A stretch of DNA of 64,000 nucleotides from Emcibacteraceae bacterium (lineage in GTDB: Bacteria; Pseudomonadota; Alphaproteobacteria; Sphingomonadales; Emcibacteraceae), in NCBI GenBank assembly GCA_021774795.1, contig JAJFIR010000014.1:310001-374000 (forward strand), given 5' to 3'. The translations under genes and the position numbers were made by a program. Position 1 is the stretch's first letter. The number at the start of each line of letters is the position of its first letter. Below are positions 1 to 9,166 of this stretch, one piece after another. Under the pieces are notes generated by a model. The model saw nothing but the letters and a program-made list of their open reading frames with translations, did no database searches and had not been told where the DNA came from.

Positions 1-569
1 GTAGTTTCAACCATGTTCCATTTTTGATTGCAAATGTCGCTGTGAAAAATTGGCGGTTTATGGAAAAACTTGGCATCAGTAGCTGTGTATGGAGGGACGG
101 TATTTTCGGTAATTCCTGTAACATCCGCCTTCCGATGACGGTGGGGGATTATCAGCCGGAAATTGATCCGGACAAGCCTGCACTAGTGACATTTTATGTG
201 CCGTATTATTATCCCGGACTTGATATGGTTGAGCAAGGTATATTAGGCCGCGCAGAACTTTTCTCCACCAGTTACGCGGATTATGAAAAAAAGATACGCG
301 ATCAAATGGTCGAACTGTTCGGCGAAACAGGGTTTGATCCGGATAATGACATTGCGGGTATAATTCTCAATAGATGGGGGCATGCCTATGTGACACCGCA
401 ACCCGGTTTCTTCTTCGGCGTGGACGGTGAGCCGGCACCCAGTGATATTATCCGTAAAGGTTTTGGCCGCATAGCCTTTGCTCATTCAGAATTGCAGGGA
501 ATGCAACATTGGGGTCCCGCCGCAGATGAAGGAAAACGCGCCGTAGGGCAATTGGCAAAATTTGATTAG
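1..569 (+). CDS. C-terminal part of FAD-dependent amine oxidase-like protein (spermidine dehydrogenase type)
   Basis: The frame is open from base 3, so the TTG the ORF track uses at 24 is internal and the gene begins upstream of the window. The visible ~189 residues resemble the C-terminal part of NAD(P)-binding, FAD-dependent amine oxidases of the spermidine dehydrogenase (SpdH) type. A run starting NVAVKNWRFM is followed by a late segment (AFAHSELQG, then GPAADEGKRAV) resembling the terminal FAD-binding strand and helix of these enzymes. Known SpdH enzymes oxidise polyamines in the periplasm. The family call is from pattern recognition on a fragment, so the substrate is unknown. The neighbour on the opposite strand is an arginine:pyruvate-transaminase-like gene, which loosely fits amine catabolism. 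Confidence 0.6.
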   Translation, partial: SFNHVPFLIANVAVKNWRFMEKLGISSCVWRDGIFGNSCNIRLPMTVGDYQPEIDPDKPALVTFYVPYYYPGLDMVEQGILGRAELFSTSYADYEKKIRDQMVELFGETGFDPDNDIAGIILNRWGHAYVTPQPGFFFGVDGEPAPSDIIRKGFGRIAFAHSELQGMQHWGPAADEGKRAVGQLAKFD

Positions 570-599
570 CATCAAGGGTCAGAGTTAATGTTAATTATA

Positions 600-1787
600 C
601 TAATTTCCCCGCAGCACCTTTTCGGCAAAACGGACAATTCGACTGGCTGCTTCGGTTAAACGTTCTTCACCGCATAAATAACCAATCCGCACAGTATTTC
701 CCACTGATTGGCCAAAGCCAAATCCAGGTACGACAGCCACTTTTTCATCGTCCAGTAATTTTTCTGCAAATACTTTACCGGAAAGACCGGTAGCTGAAAT
801 ATCCAAAAGCACAAACATGCCTCCACGCGGTGTCGAAAAGCACAAATGATTACTTTTTCGAAGCCCATCGCAAAACACATCGCGACGTGATTTAAAAAGT
901 TCATTAAATTGATCCGTAGTACTGGTATCCTTGAGTGCGGCAATAGCCGCGTTTTGGACAAATTGATTGATGCCAAACTGCGCGGCCTGGGTATAATCAG
1001 TCATAGATTTAATAAAATCAACGGGACCAATTGCCCATCCAAGCCTCCAGCCGGTCATGGCGTGTGATTTTGAAAGGCTGTTAATCACAATGATTGTTTC
1101 CCTATATTTTTCAATACCATATGGTGAAATATGGTCCCCGTCAAAGCACAGTGACCAGTAAACTTCGTCGGTCACCAGCCAGATATCATTCTCGTAGCAA
1201 TAACGCGCTATTTGCTTAACCGACGCTTCGCCAAATACGGTCCCGGCAGGGTTGCTTGGTGAATTGATCAGGATGGCTTTCGTTTTGTCCGTAACCGCTT
1301 CTTTTATTTTATCCATATCAAGGCGGTAATCTTCTTCGCGGTTTAGGGCAACCGTGACCATTTTTGCACCGCCAGCGGTAACCACCGCCGGATAAGGCGC
1401 ATAAAATGGTTCCAGCACAATGACTTCATCACCTGTTTCACAGATACATTGGAATGTGGCAAATATCGCCCCCTGCGCTCCGTTGCAAACAACGACATTT
1501 TCGCTTGAAATTTTTCCGCCGTACAGGCCCATAGCATGTTCGGCAATGGCATCACGCAAATGCATTTCACCAGCAAGCGGTGCATAATGGGTCTTCCCGC
1601 AATCAACTGCTTTAAAAAGAGCTTCTCTGATATGTGCGGGCGTATCCAGATCGGGGTCTCCGACACCGAGGTGGATAATATCTTCCCCTTCGATCATACG
1701 TTTTGACGCAACATCCCCCACGTCCCACGCTTTTGAGGCCGGGCCGGATAACCTGTTTGTTAAGGTCGATAATTCGTACTTTTTCAT
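600..1787 (-). CDS. Class I/II PLP aminotransferase, AruH-like (arginine:pyruvate transaminase family)
   Basis: This 395-residue fold-type I aminotransferase has the expected motifs. SVGDPD-like GVGDPDLDTP lies at 42-50, NSPSNPAGT at 175-183, TDEVYW near 207 and the PLP lysine in NSLSKSHAMTG (Lys240). Full length and spacing match aspartate-aminotransferase-fold enzymes. The N-terminal AWD motif, the THYA stretch and the wording around Lys240 recall Pseudomonas AruH, which transfers the arginine alpha-amino group to pyruvate. Related AspC- or DapL-like activities cannot be excluded. The gene is transcribed alone on the minus strand and converges on the amine-oxidase fragment. The start is an ATG preceded by a weak GGA-type ribosome site. 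Confidence 0.8.
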   Translation of the reverse strand: MKKYELSTLTNRLSGPASKAWDVGDVASKRMIEGEDIIHLGVGDPDLDTPAHIREALFKAVDCGKTHYAPLAGEMHLRDAIAEHAMGLYGGKISSENVVVCNGAQGAIFATFQCICETGDEVIVLEPFYAPYPAVVTAGGAKMVTVALNREEDYRLDMDKIKEAVTDKTKAILINSPSNPAGTVFGEASVKQIARYCYENDIWLVTDEVYWSLCFDGDHISPYGIEKYRETIIVINSLSKSHAMTGWRLGWAIGPVDFIKSMTDYTQAAQFGINQFVQNAAIAALKDTSTTDQFNELFKSRRDVFCDGLRKSNHLCFSTPRGGMFVLLDISATGLSGKVFAEKLLDDEKVAVVPGFGFGQSVGNTVRIGYLCGEERLTEAASRIVRFAEKVLRGN

Positions 1788-2030
1788 TACGCCATTCCAA
1801 CTTTATTTATCAGTTAGCAGAAGTAACGCACTTTATCGAAAAATGCTATCCTGATTTTACACGCAAAAATCACTACCTAATGTGGCGGTCGGAAAAAGGC
1901 GATTAAAAACCTTCATATAAGAAGCTCATTCAAAATTCTCTACTTTATTTTATTAATATCTCTAGTCTTTTTAATTTAAGCGGTTTATTGTTTTATATTG
2001 TTGTTCACTCAAACTAAAAAAGGTGTGTTT

Positions 2031-2633
2031 ATGCTAAATAGAAAAGTCATAATTCTACTAGCTTTGTCTTTATTTTCGTTTACCGCATTCGCCCAAGCAC
2101 CGTCATCAAGCCTGGGGCCTGCGACGGGCGGAAAAATACCACACGACCTGTCACTTTTTGCGACCAGTGGTAAAATGGAAAATTTTGAAAGTTTAACCGG
2201 CGAAAATGGTATGGCAATTTTTTTCACACGTTCCGTTGATTGGTGCCCCTACTGCCAGAAACAAGCTGTAGAAGTGAATGCCCGTGCGGCTGATTTTGAA
2301 AGCCGTGGATTAAATCCGGTTTTGATAAGCTATGACAAGCCGGACATTCAAAAGAATTTCTCCGATAAATGGAAATTTACGGTCCCTCTTTTATCGGACA
2401 ACGAAATAGAGGCCATTAACGCATTCGACATTTTGAACAAAGACGGTGTTTCGGAGGACTCGCCCCTTTATGGTTTCCCGCATCCTATAGTGTTTCTCGT
2501 CAACACGGATGGTATAATCCGCTCTAAACTTTATATTGAAAGCGACACCATCGTTAACGGAAGCAGTTATAAAGAACGACCGGAGATCGACGTTATTCTA
2601 TCGGCAATTGACGAAATGAATTCAATGAAATAA
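2031..2633 (+). CDS. Exported thioredoxin-fold / AhpC-TSA peroxiredoxin-like protein
   Basis: The start is set at the second in-frame Met because AAGGTG sits 5-10 bases before it and a good signal peptide follows (hydrophobic core, then TAFAQA, cleavage near residue 22). The 200-residue protein has a redox motif WCPYC (Cys72, Cys75) after a FFTRSVDW strand, typical of AhpC/TSA and thioredoxin-like folds. A late segment (PHPIVFLVNTDGII) matches the cis-Pro region. A periplasmic thiol-disulfide or peroxide-reducing role is inferred. The true electron donor is unknown. It stands alone, converging with the AAA ATPase gene 20 bp downstream. Confidence 0.75.
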   Translation: MLNRKVIILLALSLFSFTAFAQAPSSSLGPATGGKIPHDLSLFATSGKMENFESLTGENGMAIFFTRSVDWCPYCQKQAVEVNARAADFESRGLNPVLISYDKPDIQKNFSDKWKFTVPLLSDNEIEAINAFDILNKDGVSEDSPLYGFPHPIVFLVNTDGIIRSKLYIESDTIVNGSSYKERPEIDVILSAIDEMNSMK

Positions 2634-2652
2634 CTGATCATTGTCGTGCAAG

Positions 2653-4008
2653 TCAAGCGACCTGGTTATCAGCGACGTCAGCGATATATTCTTTCGGTTT
2701 AATGCCAACCTGCCCTTCGAAGGTACTATCTTGCACATACAGATTTGCAAGTCCATCTGCCACATACTCTTTTGTAAATGTAAGCTCTTCGCCTTTATAT
2801 TTACAGTTTGCTACGACCTGATCAATAATAAATTTTGGTTGATAGGCGGCGAGTGCCTTACCCGAAACCTTTAAAATTTGCTGCACTGTAAATTGAAATA
2901 TTTCATCAGTGAGCTCAAGCCCCACCTTCTTCGCGACTGCGGCATATATAGCCTTGAAAGCTTCAACTGATGGGTCTTTGGTTTCAAGCTTATAAGGTAT
3001 TCGCCTTAAGAAAGCGGGGTCCATCAAATCATTAGGAGCGAGGTTTGTTGAAAAAATAACCAGCTCGTCAAATGGCAGCTCAAACGATTTTCCTGAATGA
3101 ATTTTTAGAAAATCAATTCGACTTTGTAAAGGAACGATCCACCGATTTAGGAGCTGTTCCGGGCTAACTTGCTGACGGCCAAAATCATCAATAATAAAGG
3201 TACCATTAAGTGCTTTGATATGAAGTGGCGCTTCATAATATTTGCTGATCTCATTAAACTTAAGGTCAAGCATCTCCATATCGAGCTCACCCCCGGTAAT
3301 CACCACCGGGCGCTTACACGGAACAAACCGTTTATCCACCAATTCTCTGATTAGTTTGCGACGCTCCTCCGGTGGGTTTTCCACTTCAACGTTAACATGG
3401 ACAGAATTATCAAATATCTTAATGATTGTGCCATTCACTTCGATTGCATAGGGGATATAGATTACACTATCAAAAATATGCGCTACTTTTTCCGCAACAG
3501 TTGTCTTACCGTTGCCCGCAGGGCCGTAAATCAAGATGCTCATGCCGGAATTCACCGCAGGTCCCAAACGATCCGTAAATTCACTTGGCACGACAATATC
3601 CGAAAACGCTTTTTCTATGTCTTCCGGTGATACTCTTTCATTACCAATGGCCTGATCACGGACTTGCTTGCAATACGCATCAAGGGGCACAGGCGCAGGA
3701 CCAAAATATTGATTTTGGTTAAGAGCGTCCTGCACAAATTTGCGACCCGCGCCCGTCAAATTATAACGAAGAGACCCCATCCCGCCCGTCGTGCTTTGCT
3801 GAGTACCAACAGATTCAATCTGTTTACGGTTGGTCATTACCTGTAATGATTGTTCAATTATATTAGTAGGTAACTTAAGCTCGTTCGAAAACTGAATTGC
3901 GGTTTCCAAGTTTTCCAGATACATACCCTTACCAATAAGCTGCAAAACAAAATTTGGATCATAACCGACGTCGTTAAGTTTTTTTGGTGCTTTTGGTTCG
4001 TAATACAT
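2653..4008 (-). CDS. AAA-type ATPase of unknown role
   Basis: This 451-residue protein has a central AAA module: Walker A GPAGNGKTT at 162-170, Walker B FIIDDFG at 271-277, a sensor-1-like FSTNLAP and an arginine-finger-like segment FLRRIPYK. The first ~130 residues are an alpha-helical domain I cannot assign (an early GYDPNFVLQLIGKGMYLENLE stretch). There is no signal peptide or membrane segment, so it is cytosolic. The start ATG has GGGAG seven bases upstream. Similar stand-alone ATPases occur in alphaproteobacteria without an assigned function to my knowledge. No partner gene is adjacent, so the substrate it remodels is not predictable from context. Confidence 0.8.
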   Translation of the reverse strand: MYYEPKAPKKLNDVGYDPNFVLQLIGKGMYLENLETAIQFSNELKLPTNIIEQSLQVMTNRKQIESVGTQQSTTGGMGSLRYNLTGAGRKFVQDALNQNQYFGPAPVPLDAYCKQVRDQAIGNERVSPEDIEKAFSDIVVPSEFTDRLGPAVNSGMSILIYGPAGNGKTTVAEKVAHIFDSVIYIPYAIEVNGTIIKIFDNSVHVNVEVENPPEERRKLIRELVDKRFVPCKRPVVITGGELDMEMLDLKFNEISKYYEAPLHIKALNGTFIIDDFGRQQVSPEQLLNRWIVPLQSRIDFLKIHSGKSFELPFDELVIFSTNLAPNDLMDPAFLRRIPYKLETKDPSVEAFKAIYAAVAKKVGLELTDEIFQFTVQQILKVSGKALAAYQPKFIIDQVVANCKYKGEELTFTKEYVADGLANLYVQDSTFEGQVGIKPKEYIADVADNQVA

Positions 4009-4112
4009 TTGAACACTCCCTCCCGTACCGAATCAATGGAAGATATGCTCGCAAATAAACCTTACATAAGAGTTACTGAATAGATATAATTTTTAAAAAA
4101 CATAATAACCAG

Positions 4113-4140
4113 TTGAGATCACCGCCGAAAGTAGACGTTC
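4113..4140 (+). repeat. Dispersed repeat, IS30-type right-end relic (copy 1)
   Basis: TTGAGATCACCGCCGAAAGT followed by AGACGTTC matches four other intergenic copies in the window at 53794, 57565, 58829 and 59579. In the copy at 57565 the repeat directly follows, and includes the stop codon of, an IS30 transposase remnant. Here too an in-frame-looking ACC AGT TGA precedes the conserved core. Confidence 0.55.
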
Positions 4141-4159
4141 AATAAGCTGGCTATAATAG

Positions 4160-4405
4160 CTATTTGTTTTCTATCCAATTTTGTTTAAAAGCACTATATA
4201 GTGCTGGATTTAACAAGTCGTATCCTACTAAGTCAGGGCACGCACAATACATATCAGTAATAAGCTTGCTCAAAAGTGAATGCACCCGTTTATTAAATAG
4301 TAATATATCACATTTGGCATCAAGCACAGTTTGATCTCGTTTTCCAATTTCAATTCTTAATCTGTGCTTTACTAAGCTTAAAAATATTATTTCAGAATGC
4401 CCCAT
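4160..4405 (-). CDS. Hypothetical small protein
   Basis: This 81-codon ORF has an ATG and a CAGG eight bases upstream. The product has no signal peptide or membrane span and no motif I recognise. It contains several cysteines (AKCDILL, MYCACPDLVG). It lies in a decayed-looking intergenic stretch beside an IS end relic, and codon use is not clearly protein-like. It may be spurious or the tail of a larger lost gene. Confidence 0.25.
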   Translation of the reverse strand: MGHSEIIFLSLVKHRLRIEIGKRDQTVLDAKCDILLFNKRVHSLLSKLITDMYCACPDLVGYDLLNPALYSAFKQNWIENK

Positions 4406-4422
4406 GCATAAAACCTGATGTT

Positions 4423-4566
4423 CTATTCCATCGCTGAAAACTGTTTTAGTTTCCCGCCTTCGATCGTATAACCTTTATATTGAATAAAAGTGTATTTGCC
4501 TGCGCCGATGACATTGTAATAATTATGGCCAAAACCGACCTTAGCGAAAATTTCATATAAAATCCT
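4423..4566 (-). pseudogene. Two-frame remnant of a small exported or beta-barrel protein
   Basis: Two overlapping minus-strand frames both look protein-like. One (ATG at 4556, AAAGGA seven bases before it) gives a signal peptide MKFSLRSVLAIIITMSSAQA and then stops at codon 37. The other, open from 4566 to a TAG at 4423, gives a strand-rich tail with KYTFIQYKGYTIEGGKLKQF and has no start codon. A one-base shift after the signal peptide would join them into one ~45-residue exported peptide. Alternatively the second frame is the end of a decayed outer-membrane protein. A frameshifted relic is inferred. Confidence 0.3.
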
Positions 4567-4699
4567 TTAGTTGCGATGCGAAGTTGTAATTACCGTTAAT
4601 TGGCCAACTAAGGGGGCTTGTTCATTATTTTCATTCTACATAAGTTTTAAAACACAATAGATAAATTAAATCCGTGTCGCGAGTGCTCTAATTCCGCGA

Positions 4700-6322
4700 T
4701 TATACTCCGCGAATTTGTGGCCTATAGAAGAGATGCCAAGGTCCCGGAACTTCCGGCATAATGACTTCAATTAAATTTGGCCCATCGTGGTCCAACGCAT
4801 CTTTCAATACCGATTTTAACTCCTGTGCGGAGGAAACACGATTGGATTTTACACCAAAGCTTTCACCGAGTTTCACGAAATCCGGATTGGTAAGATCAGA
4901 TGCAATCACCCGGCCGTTGTGAGAAGTTTGCTGGATACGTTTAACATTACCAAAGGCATTATCGTTAAAAACAATGCAAACCATTGGGATATTGAACTGA
5001 ACGGCAGTCGCCATTTCCTGTACATTGAACATAAAACCACCATCGCCTGCGACAGTAATCACTTTTTTGTCCGGATTGGCAACCTGAACACCGAGCCCCG
5101 TAGCGTAGCTGTGACCCAAAGTGCCCTGATAGCTTGGATATAAGTAAGTGCGGGGGCGATAAACCGGAAACCCATCCCGAGACGCATAGCCAATTTGCGT
5201 TAGGTCAGCAACAAAAAAACCATCCTCCGGAAGTTCTTCACGAATTACTTTTAAATATTCCATTTGCGGTGCCATAATATTTATTTCTTTGGCAACTTCT
5301 TGCTTTAGAGCAAGCATTTCTTCTTCTGACCATTTGGCATCGACCGAACCGATTTCTTTTGTTAAAGCGTCCAGTCCAAGTGCTGAATCCGCTTCAATTT
5401 CAATATCCGGTTTACAGAATATATTCATTTCTTCCACGTCAACATCAATTCGAATAACTTTAATGTCGTCATCAATCCCCCAGTCACCAAGCGGATTTGC
5501 CATGCGGGTTCCAACACCAAGTGCCACATCTGCATCTTTCCAGAGGTAATATCCTGCTACCGGCTTATGAGCATAGGGGTCGCGATCATCCATAACACCA
5601 AGTGAATTAACCGTCAGCGCGACTGGCGCACCAAGCGCATCCGATAATGCCTTTACTTCGCTGAAAGCGTCCAATGTACCTCCTCCCGCATAAATGACCG
5701 GTCGCTTGGCGTTTTTAAGAAGTTCAGCTGCTTTTTTAATGAGTTCCATATCTGGCTTTTTGGGTACCGGTAAAAGAACAGGCTTTGCCCTTTCCACGTC
5801 GCCCTCCATCGGCATAATATCCATCGCCATTTCAATTTCTACCGGACGAGGTCGCCCCACAGCAAGTTCACTTAATGCACGTGCCATTATCGCGGGAGTT
5901 TCGCCGGGCGTATCAATACGCTGGGCAAATTTCGTGACTTTACCAATTATTTCAATCTGATCGCGAATTTCGTGAAGCTGGCCTGTACCGACATTTATTT
6001 TATTGGACGGAATTTGTCCTGAAATACAGAACATTGGTGTATTGCAAGCATAGCCCGTCGAAATAGCAGCCATCGCATTTAACAGTCCCGGCCCCGGTAC
6101 AACGAAAAAAGCACCAACTTTTCCCGTTGACTGCGCATAACCATACGCCATATAGGCGGCACCCTGTTCATGACGGGTGTGGATAATTTTTATTTCATTG
6201 CTACGGTCATACATTGCACTAAAGCTGTAATCAAGCTGAGCACCCGGCACGCCAAAAACCTGATCAATGCCGTTTGCGATTAAGCTGTCTACTATGGCCT
6301 GTCCGCCCGTCATTTTCGCCAT
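4700..6322 (-). CDS. ThDP-dependent enzyme, acetolactate synthase / 2-oxoacid decarboxylase superfamily
   Basis: This 540-residue protein shows the full three-domain ThDP architecture. The catalytic Glu52 lies in TRHEQGAAYMAYGYA, and a central FAD/nucleotide-like domain spans about 190-330 (VIYAGGG). The ThDP-Mg motif GDGGFMFN...NDNAFGNV lies near 440-470. The family covers acetolactate synthase, benzoylformate decarboxylase, oxalyl-CoA decarboxylase and sulfoacetaldehyde acetyltransferase; the sequence alone does not choose. It is divergent from the iclR-hpaB-ligAB cluster with only 121 bp between, so a role on a 2-oxoacid from ring cleavage, under IclR control, is a reasonable inference. 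The start ATG has GAGGA upstream. Confidence 0.8.
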   Translation of the reverse strand: MAKMTGGQAIVDSLIANGIDQVFGVPGAQLDYSFSAMYDRSNEIKIIHTRHEQGAAYMAYGYAQSTGKVGAFFVVPGPGLLNAMAAISTGYACNTPMFCISGQIPSNKINVGTGQLHEIRDQIEIIGKVTKFAQRIDTPGETPAIMARALSELAVGRPRPVEIEMAMDIMPMEGDVERAKPVLLPVPKKPDMELIKKAAELLKNAKRPVIYAGGGTLDAFSEVKALSDALGAPVALTVNSLGVMDDRDPYAHKPVAGYYLWKDADVALGVGTRMANPLGDWGIDDDIKVIRIDVDVEEMNIFCKPDIEIEADSALGLDALTKEIGSVDAKWSEEEMLALKQEVAKEINIMAPQMEYLKVIREELPEDGFFVADLTQIGYASRDGFPVYRPRTYLYPSYQGTLGHSYATGLGVQVANPDKKVITVAGDGGFMFNVQEMATAVQFNIPMVCIVFNDNAFGNVKRIQQTSHNGRVIASDLTNPDFVKLGESFGVKSNRVSSAQELKSVLKDALDHDGPNLIEVIMPEVPGPWHLFYRPQIRGV

Positions 6323-6443
6323 TGAATAATCCTCATCGTTTGTTATGACTTCGTCTAAAATGTTCCGTTATTTAATACATGGTATCAATATTTGAGATTT
6401 ATATTAAAATGTGTATAATTACAAGTCATGAAAGGGCATCATT

Positions 6444-7271
6444 GTGAATTTACTAAATAAACCAACTAATAATGACGTTTCAAATGGTTCATTGGTTAGG
6501 TCAATCGCCGTTGCCTTTCGCCTTCTTGATACCATGGTACGGGCCGGCGAACCAATGCGGATTACTGAAATTGCACGGCAACTTGGTGAAAGTAAAGCTA
6601 AAGTTCATCGACACCTTAGCACGCTTCGCAGCCTTGGCGTCGTAGAGCAGGAAAAAACTTCTGAAAAATATAGGCTTGGATGGAAATTATTTCAGCTGGG
6701 ACAAGCTGCATTCGAGCAATTTGATTTAAAAACCATTGCTGAACCGCATATGGTCCGGCTTCGCGATTTAACAAGTCAATCCGCTGTGTTAGCGGTGCCT
6801 TCCGGCGGCGAAGCCATGGTAATCGCAAGTATGGATAACAGTTCTTCAACATCATTAAGAATTTCAGCAATACCTGGAACTGTACCACCGACAACTGCTT
6901 CCGCCCAAGGACGCATTGTTTTAGCATACGCGACGCCAGAACACCGCGAGCAACTTTTATCCGCACCGCTCACCGCATATAATGATAAAAGCCTCATTGA
7001 TATTAAAGAAATACAAACCCGACTTGAGCTGATTAAAAGGCGACTTTATGAAACCGCTATCGAAGAAGTGATGTTAGGTTTTAGTACAATTGCCGCTCCG
7101 ATTTTTGACGCCAACAACAAACTAATTGGCACTGTAGGCATTATCGGTTCAGTTCAATATATATCCGAACCGCCAAAACCACAGCAAATCGCACATGTTC
7201 AAAGGTGTGCCGCGACAATTTCGAAAGCATACAGTTCGACGGCTTACGAGGGAACAGCAGATGTTTTTTAA
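6444..7271 (+). CDS. IclR-family transcriptional regulator
   Basis: An N-terminal winged helix-turn-helix (about 20-90: MRITEIARQLGESKAKVHRHLSTL) is followed by an IclR effector domain (about 95-265) with the usual late segment VGIIGSVQYIS. The total of 275 residues is normal. The start is GTG with AAAGGG upstream. IclR proteins often control aromatic-acid catabolic operons and bind the pathway substrate. It sits between the divergent ThDP enzyme gene and the hydroxylase/dioxygenase operon, 54-66 bp upstream of the latter, so it is the likely local regulator. No convincing operator palindrome was found in the divergent 121-bp gap. Confidence 0.9.
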   Translation: MNLLNKPTNNDVSNGSLVRSIAVAFRLLDTMVRAGEPMRITEIARQLGESKAKVHRHLSTLRSLGVVEQEKTSEKYRLGWKLFQLGQAAFEQFDLKTIAEPHMVRLRDLTSQSAVLAVPSGGEAMVIASMDNSSSTSLRISAIPGTVPPTTASAQGRIVLAYATPEHREQLLSAPLTAYNDKSLIDIKEIQTRLELIKRRLYETAIEEVMLGFSTIAAPIFDANNKLIGTVGIIGSVQYISEPPKPQQIAHVQRCAATISKAYSSTAYEGTADVF

Positions 7272-7337
7272 TTGTGTTTTCGGAACACCGTATCATATAA
7301 TGGGACAAACCTAGAATAACCTCTAATGGAGTATAAG

Positions 7338-8780
7338 ATGGCCATACGTACCGGAAAAGATTATTTGCAGGCAATCGTCGAGCCACGGGATATAAGAATT
7401 GACGGTGAAAAAGTCACGAATGTAATTGAAGACCCGCGTTTTTCCGGCGGTGCCAAGACCATGGCTATGATTTTTGATCTTCAGAACCGCGAAGATTTAA
7501 TCGACAAGATGACCTACGTGGAAGATGGAGAAAGATACGGCCTTTCACATAAAATGATCAGTACGAAAGATGAGCTGGAAGCGCGCAAACAAATGTTCAA
7601 GATTTGGAGTGACGCGAGCTGCGGTACATTTGGACGCAGTCCAGATTATATGAATGTTTATCTAATGGCTATGGCCGCCGCCGCAGATCAATTTGGCGAA
7701 TATGCAGATAACGTTCGTAATTATTATAAATTCGTTCGCGATAATGACTTATCAATGACCCATACCTTGGTAAACCCGCAAGTAGACAGATCGAAACCGG
7801 TTGAACAACAAGACAAGGATCTTGCCGCCAAAATTATCGAAACAAACGATCAAGGTATTGTCATTAAAGGCGCGAGAATGGTTTCCACTCTGTCGGCCTA
7901 CGCTGATGAAATTCTTGTTGTACCTTCTGGTATTATTCAAAATAACCAGGAAGCGTTCCCTTATGCTTTTGCCTTTGGAATACAAGCCGACGCCCCGGGT
8001 GTCATTCACGTCTCGCGGCCATCCGTCGTTCACCGCGAAGCGGGCCACGCGATGGATTATCCAATGTCGGGTCGTTTTGATGAAACAGACGCCATGATCA
8101 TTTTTGATAATGTACTGGTCCCTTGGGAGCGGGTATTCACCCATGGCGATGTAACAATGTGTAACGAATTTTATAAGCGCACAAATATTGGTGCCCACAT
8201 TTTGGATCAATCAACGATAAGAAGCCTCGCTAAAGCCGAATTTTACCGCGACCTTGCTTTTACGATCACAAATTCAACAAACACAGACGGTTTTATCAAT
8301 GTGCAAAACATGATGGCGGAACTGATGACGTCAGTCGAAATTATCCGGTCCGTAATTGTCGCCGCCCACGCCGAGGCAAAGACCGTGAACGGAATAATGT
8401 CCCCCAACGCAGCACCATATGCGGCGCTGCGGCTTCGCTATCCCGATATGTATCAACGAATGTGTGAAATCATACGTACCGTTGGCGCGGGCGGATTAGT
8501 GGCAGTGCCTTCTTATGCGGAATTTGAAAGCGACGAGACCAAAGATTTTGTCGAAAAATATTTCCAGTCGGCAAATGGCGATAGCCGTTCGCGCACCAAA
8601 TTGTTTAGATTGGCATATGATGCTTCCATTTCCAGCTTCTCAGGAAGACAGCAGCTATACGAACGCTATTATTCAGGTGATCCTGTTCGCGCCGCCGCAA
8701 TCATGTATAATGGCAGCAATAAAGAACCAAGTTACAAACGCATATGGGATTTTCTTGAAGAATATGAAAAGAACGCGTAA
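7338..8780 (+). CDS. HpaB-family flavin-dependent aromatic hydroxylase
   Basis: This is a 480-residue member of the 4-hydroxyphenylacetate 3-monooxygenase large-component family (HpaB/PvcC, also chlorophenol monooxygenases TftD/TcpA/HadA). Family-like segments include GRSPDYMNV, the mid-domain GARMVSTLSAYADEILV, and DNVLVPWERVF. These enzymes use FADH2 supplied by a separate reductase and hydroxylate phenols ortho to the OH, some with release of halide. No HpaC-type flavin reductase is visible in the window. The start is set at the second Met, which has GGAG six bases before it. It overlaps ligA by one base (TAATG), so the two are translationally coupled. The substrate is unknown. Confidence 0.85.
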   Translation: MAIRTGKDYLQAIVEPRDIRIDGEKVTNVIEDPRFSGGAKTMAMIFDLQNREDLIDKMTYVEDGERYGLSHKMISTKDELEARKQMFKIWSDASCGTFGRSPDYMNVYLMAMAAAADQFGEYADNVRNYYKFVRDNDLSMTHTLVNPQVDRSKPVEQQDKDLAAKIIETNDQGIVIKGARMVSTLSAYADEILVVPSGIIQNNQEAFPYAFAFGIQADAPGVIHVSRPSVVHREAGHAMDYPMSGRFDETDAMIIFDNVLVPWERVFTHGDVTMCNEFYKRTNIGAHILDQSTIRSLAKAEFYRDLAFTITNSTNTDGFINVQNMMAELMTSVEIIRSVIVAAHAEAKTVNGIMSPNAAPYAALRLRYPDMYQRMCEIIRTVGAGGLVAVPSYAEFESDETKDFVEKYFQSANGDSRSRTKLFRLAYDASISSFSGRQQLYERYYSGDPVRAAAIMYNGSNKEPSYKRIWDFLEEYEKNA

Positions 8781-9166
8781 TGGCAAAAGAACCGATCAAA
8801 GATATTGAAACACCAGAAGGTCCCGTTACATTTACGGCGGAACATTCACAGCGCGCCTATAAGCTTAATGAAATCTGTTACAGTTTAAAGCAGGAAAAAA
8901 ATCGCGAAATATTTCGTGCAGATTATAAAAAATACATAGAAAAATATGACTTAAGCGAATTTGAAATAAAAATGATTGAAAATCACGAATGGTTAAAAAT
9001 GGTTCATTACGGTGTCAGTGCCTATGTAATCGGGAAAATGGTTGACTGTTTTGATCAAAGCTTTGTTGAAATGGGGGCGATGATGCGCGGTGAAAGCCAA
9101 AAAGAATTTGTAGATCGCAATGTCCCCCTTATAAAAAATTATAATAAAGATGAGGAAGGCAAATAA
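8780..9166 (+). CDS. ligA: Extradiol ring-cleavage dioxygenase alpha subunit, LigA-type
   Basis: This 128-residue all-helical protein matches the small subunit of protocatechuate 4,5-dioxygenase: YKLNEICYSLK, then a central YDLSEFEIKMI and VHYGVSAYVIGKM. In LigAB the alpha subunit caps the active site of the beta subunit. It overlaps both neighbours by one base (TAATG on each side), so hydroxylase, LigA and LigB should be made in fixed ratio. The symbol is by family; whether the substrate is protocatechuate, gallate or a substituted catechol is not known. Confidence 0.85.
   Translation: MAKEPIKDIETPEGPVTFTAEHSQRAYKLNEICYSLKQEKNREIFRADYKKYIEKYDLSEFEIKMIENHEWLKMVHYGVSAYVIGKMVDCFDQSFVEMGAMMRGESQKEFVDRNVPLIKNYNKDEEGK

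Larger units (their letters stand above)
4009..4699. other. Degraded intergenic region
   Basis: This is 691 bases between the AAA ATPase promoter and the end of the ThDP enzyme gene. It holds an IS30-type end relic (4113-4140), a weak 81-codon ORF and a short two-frame remnant (4423-4566), all listed separately. The rest (4141-4159 and 4567-4699) is AT-rich with nothing recognisable. The mix of relics suggests a site of past insertion and decay. Confidence 0.5.

Noticed and set aside
7752-8210. 152-codon minus-strand ORF opposite the HpaB-type gene
   Set aside because: It is a shadow of a conserved flavin hydroxylase, with no domain or ribosome site.
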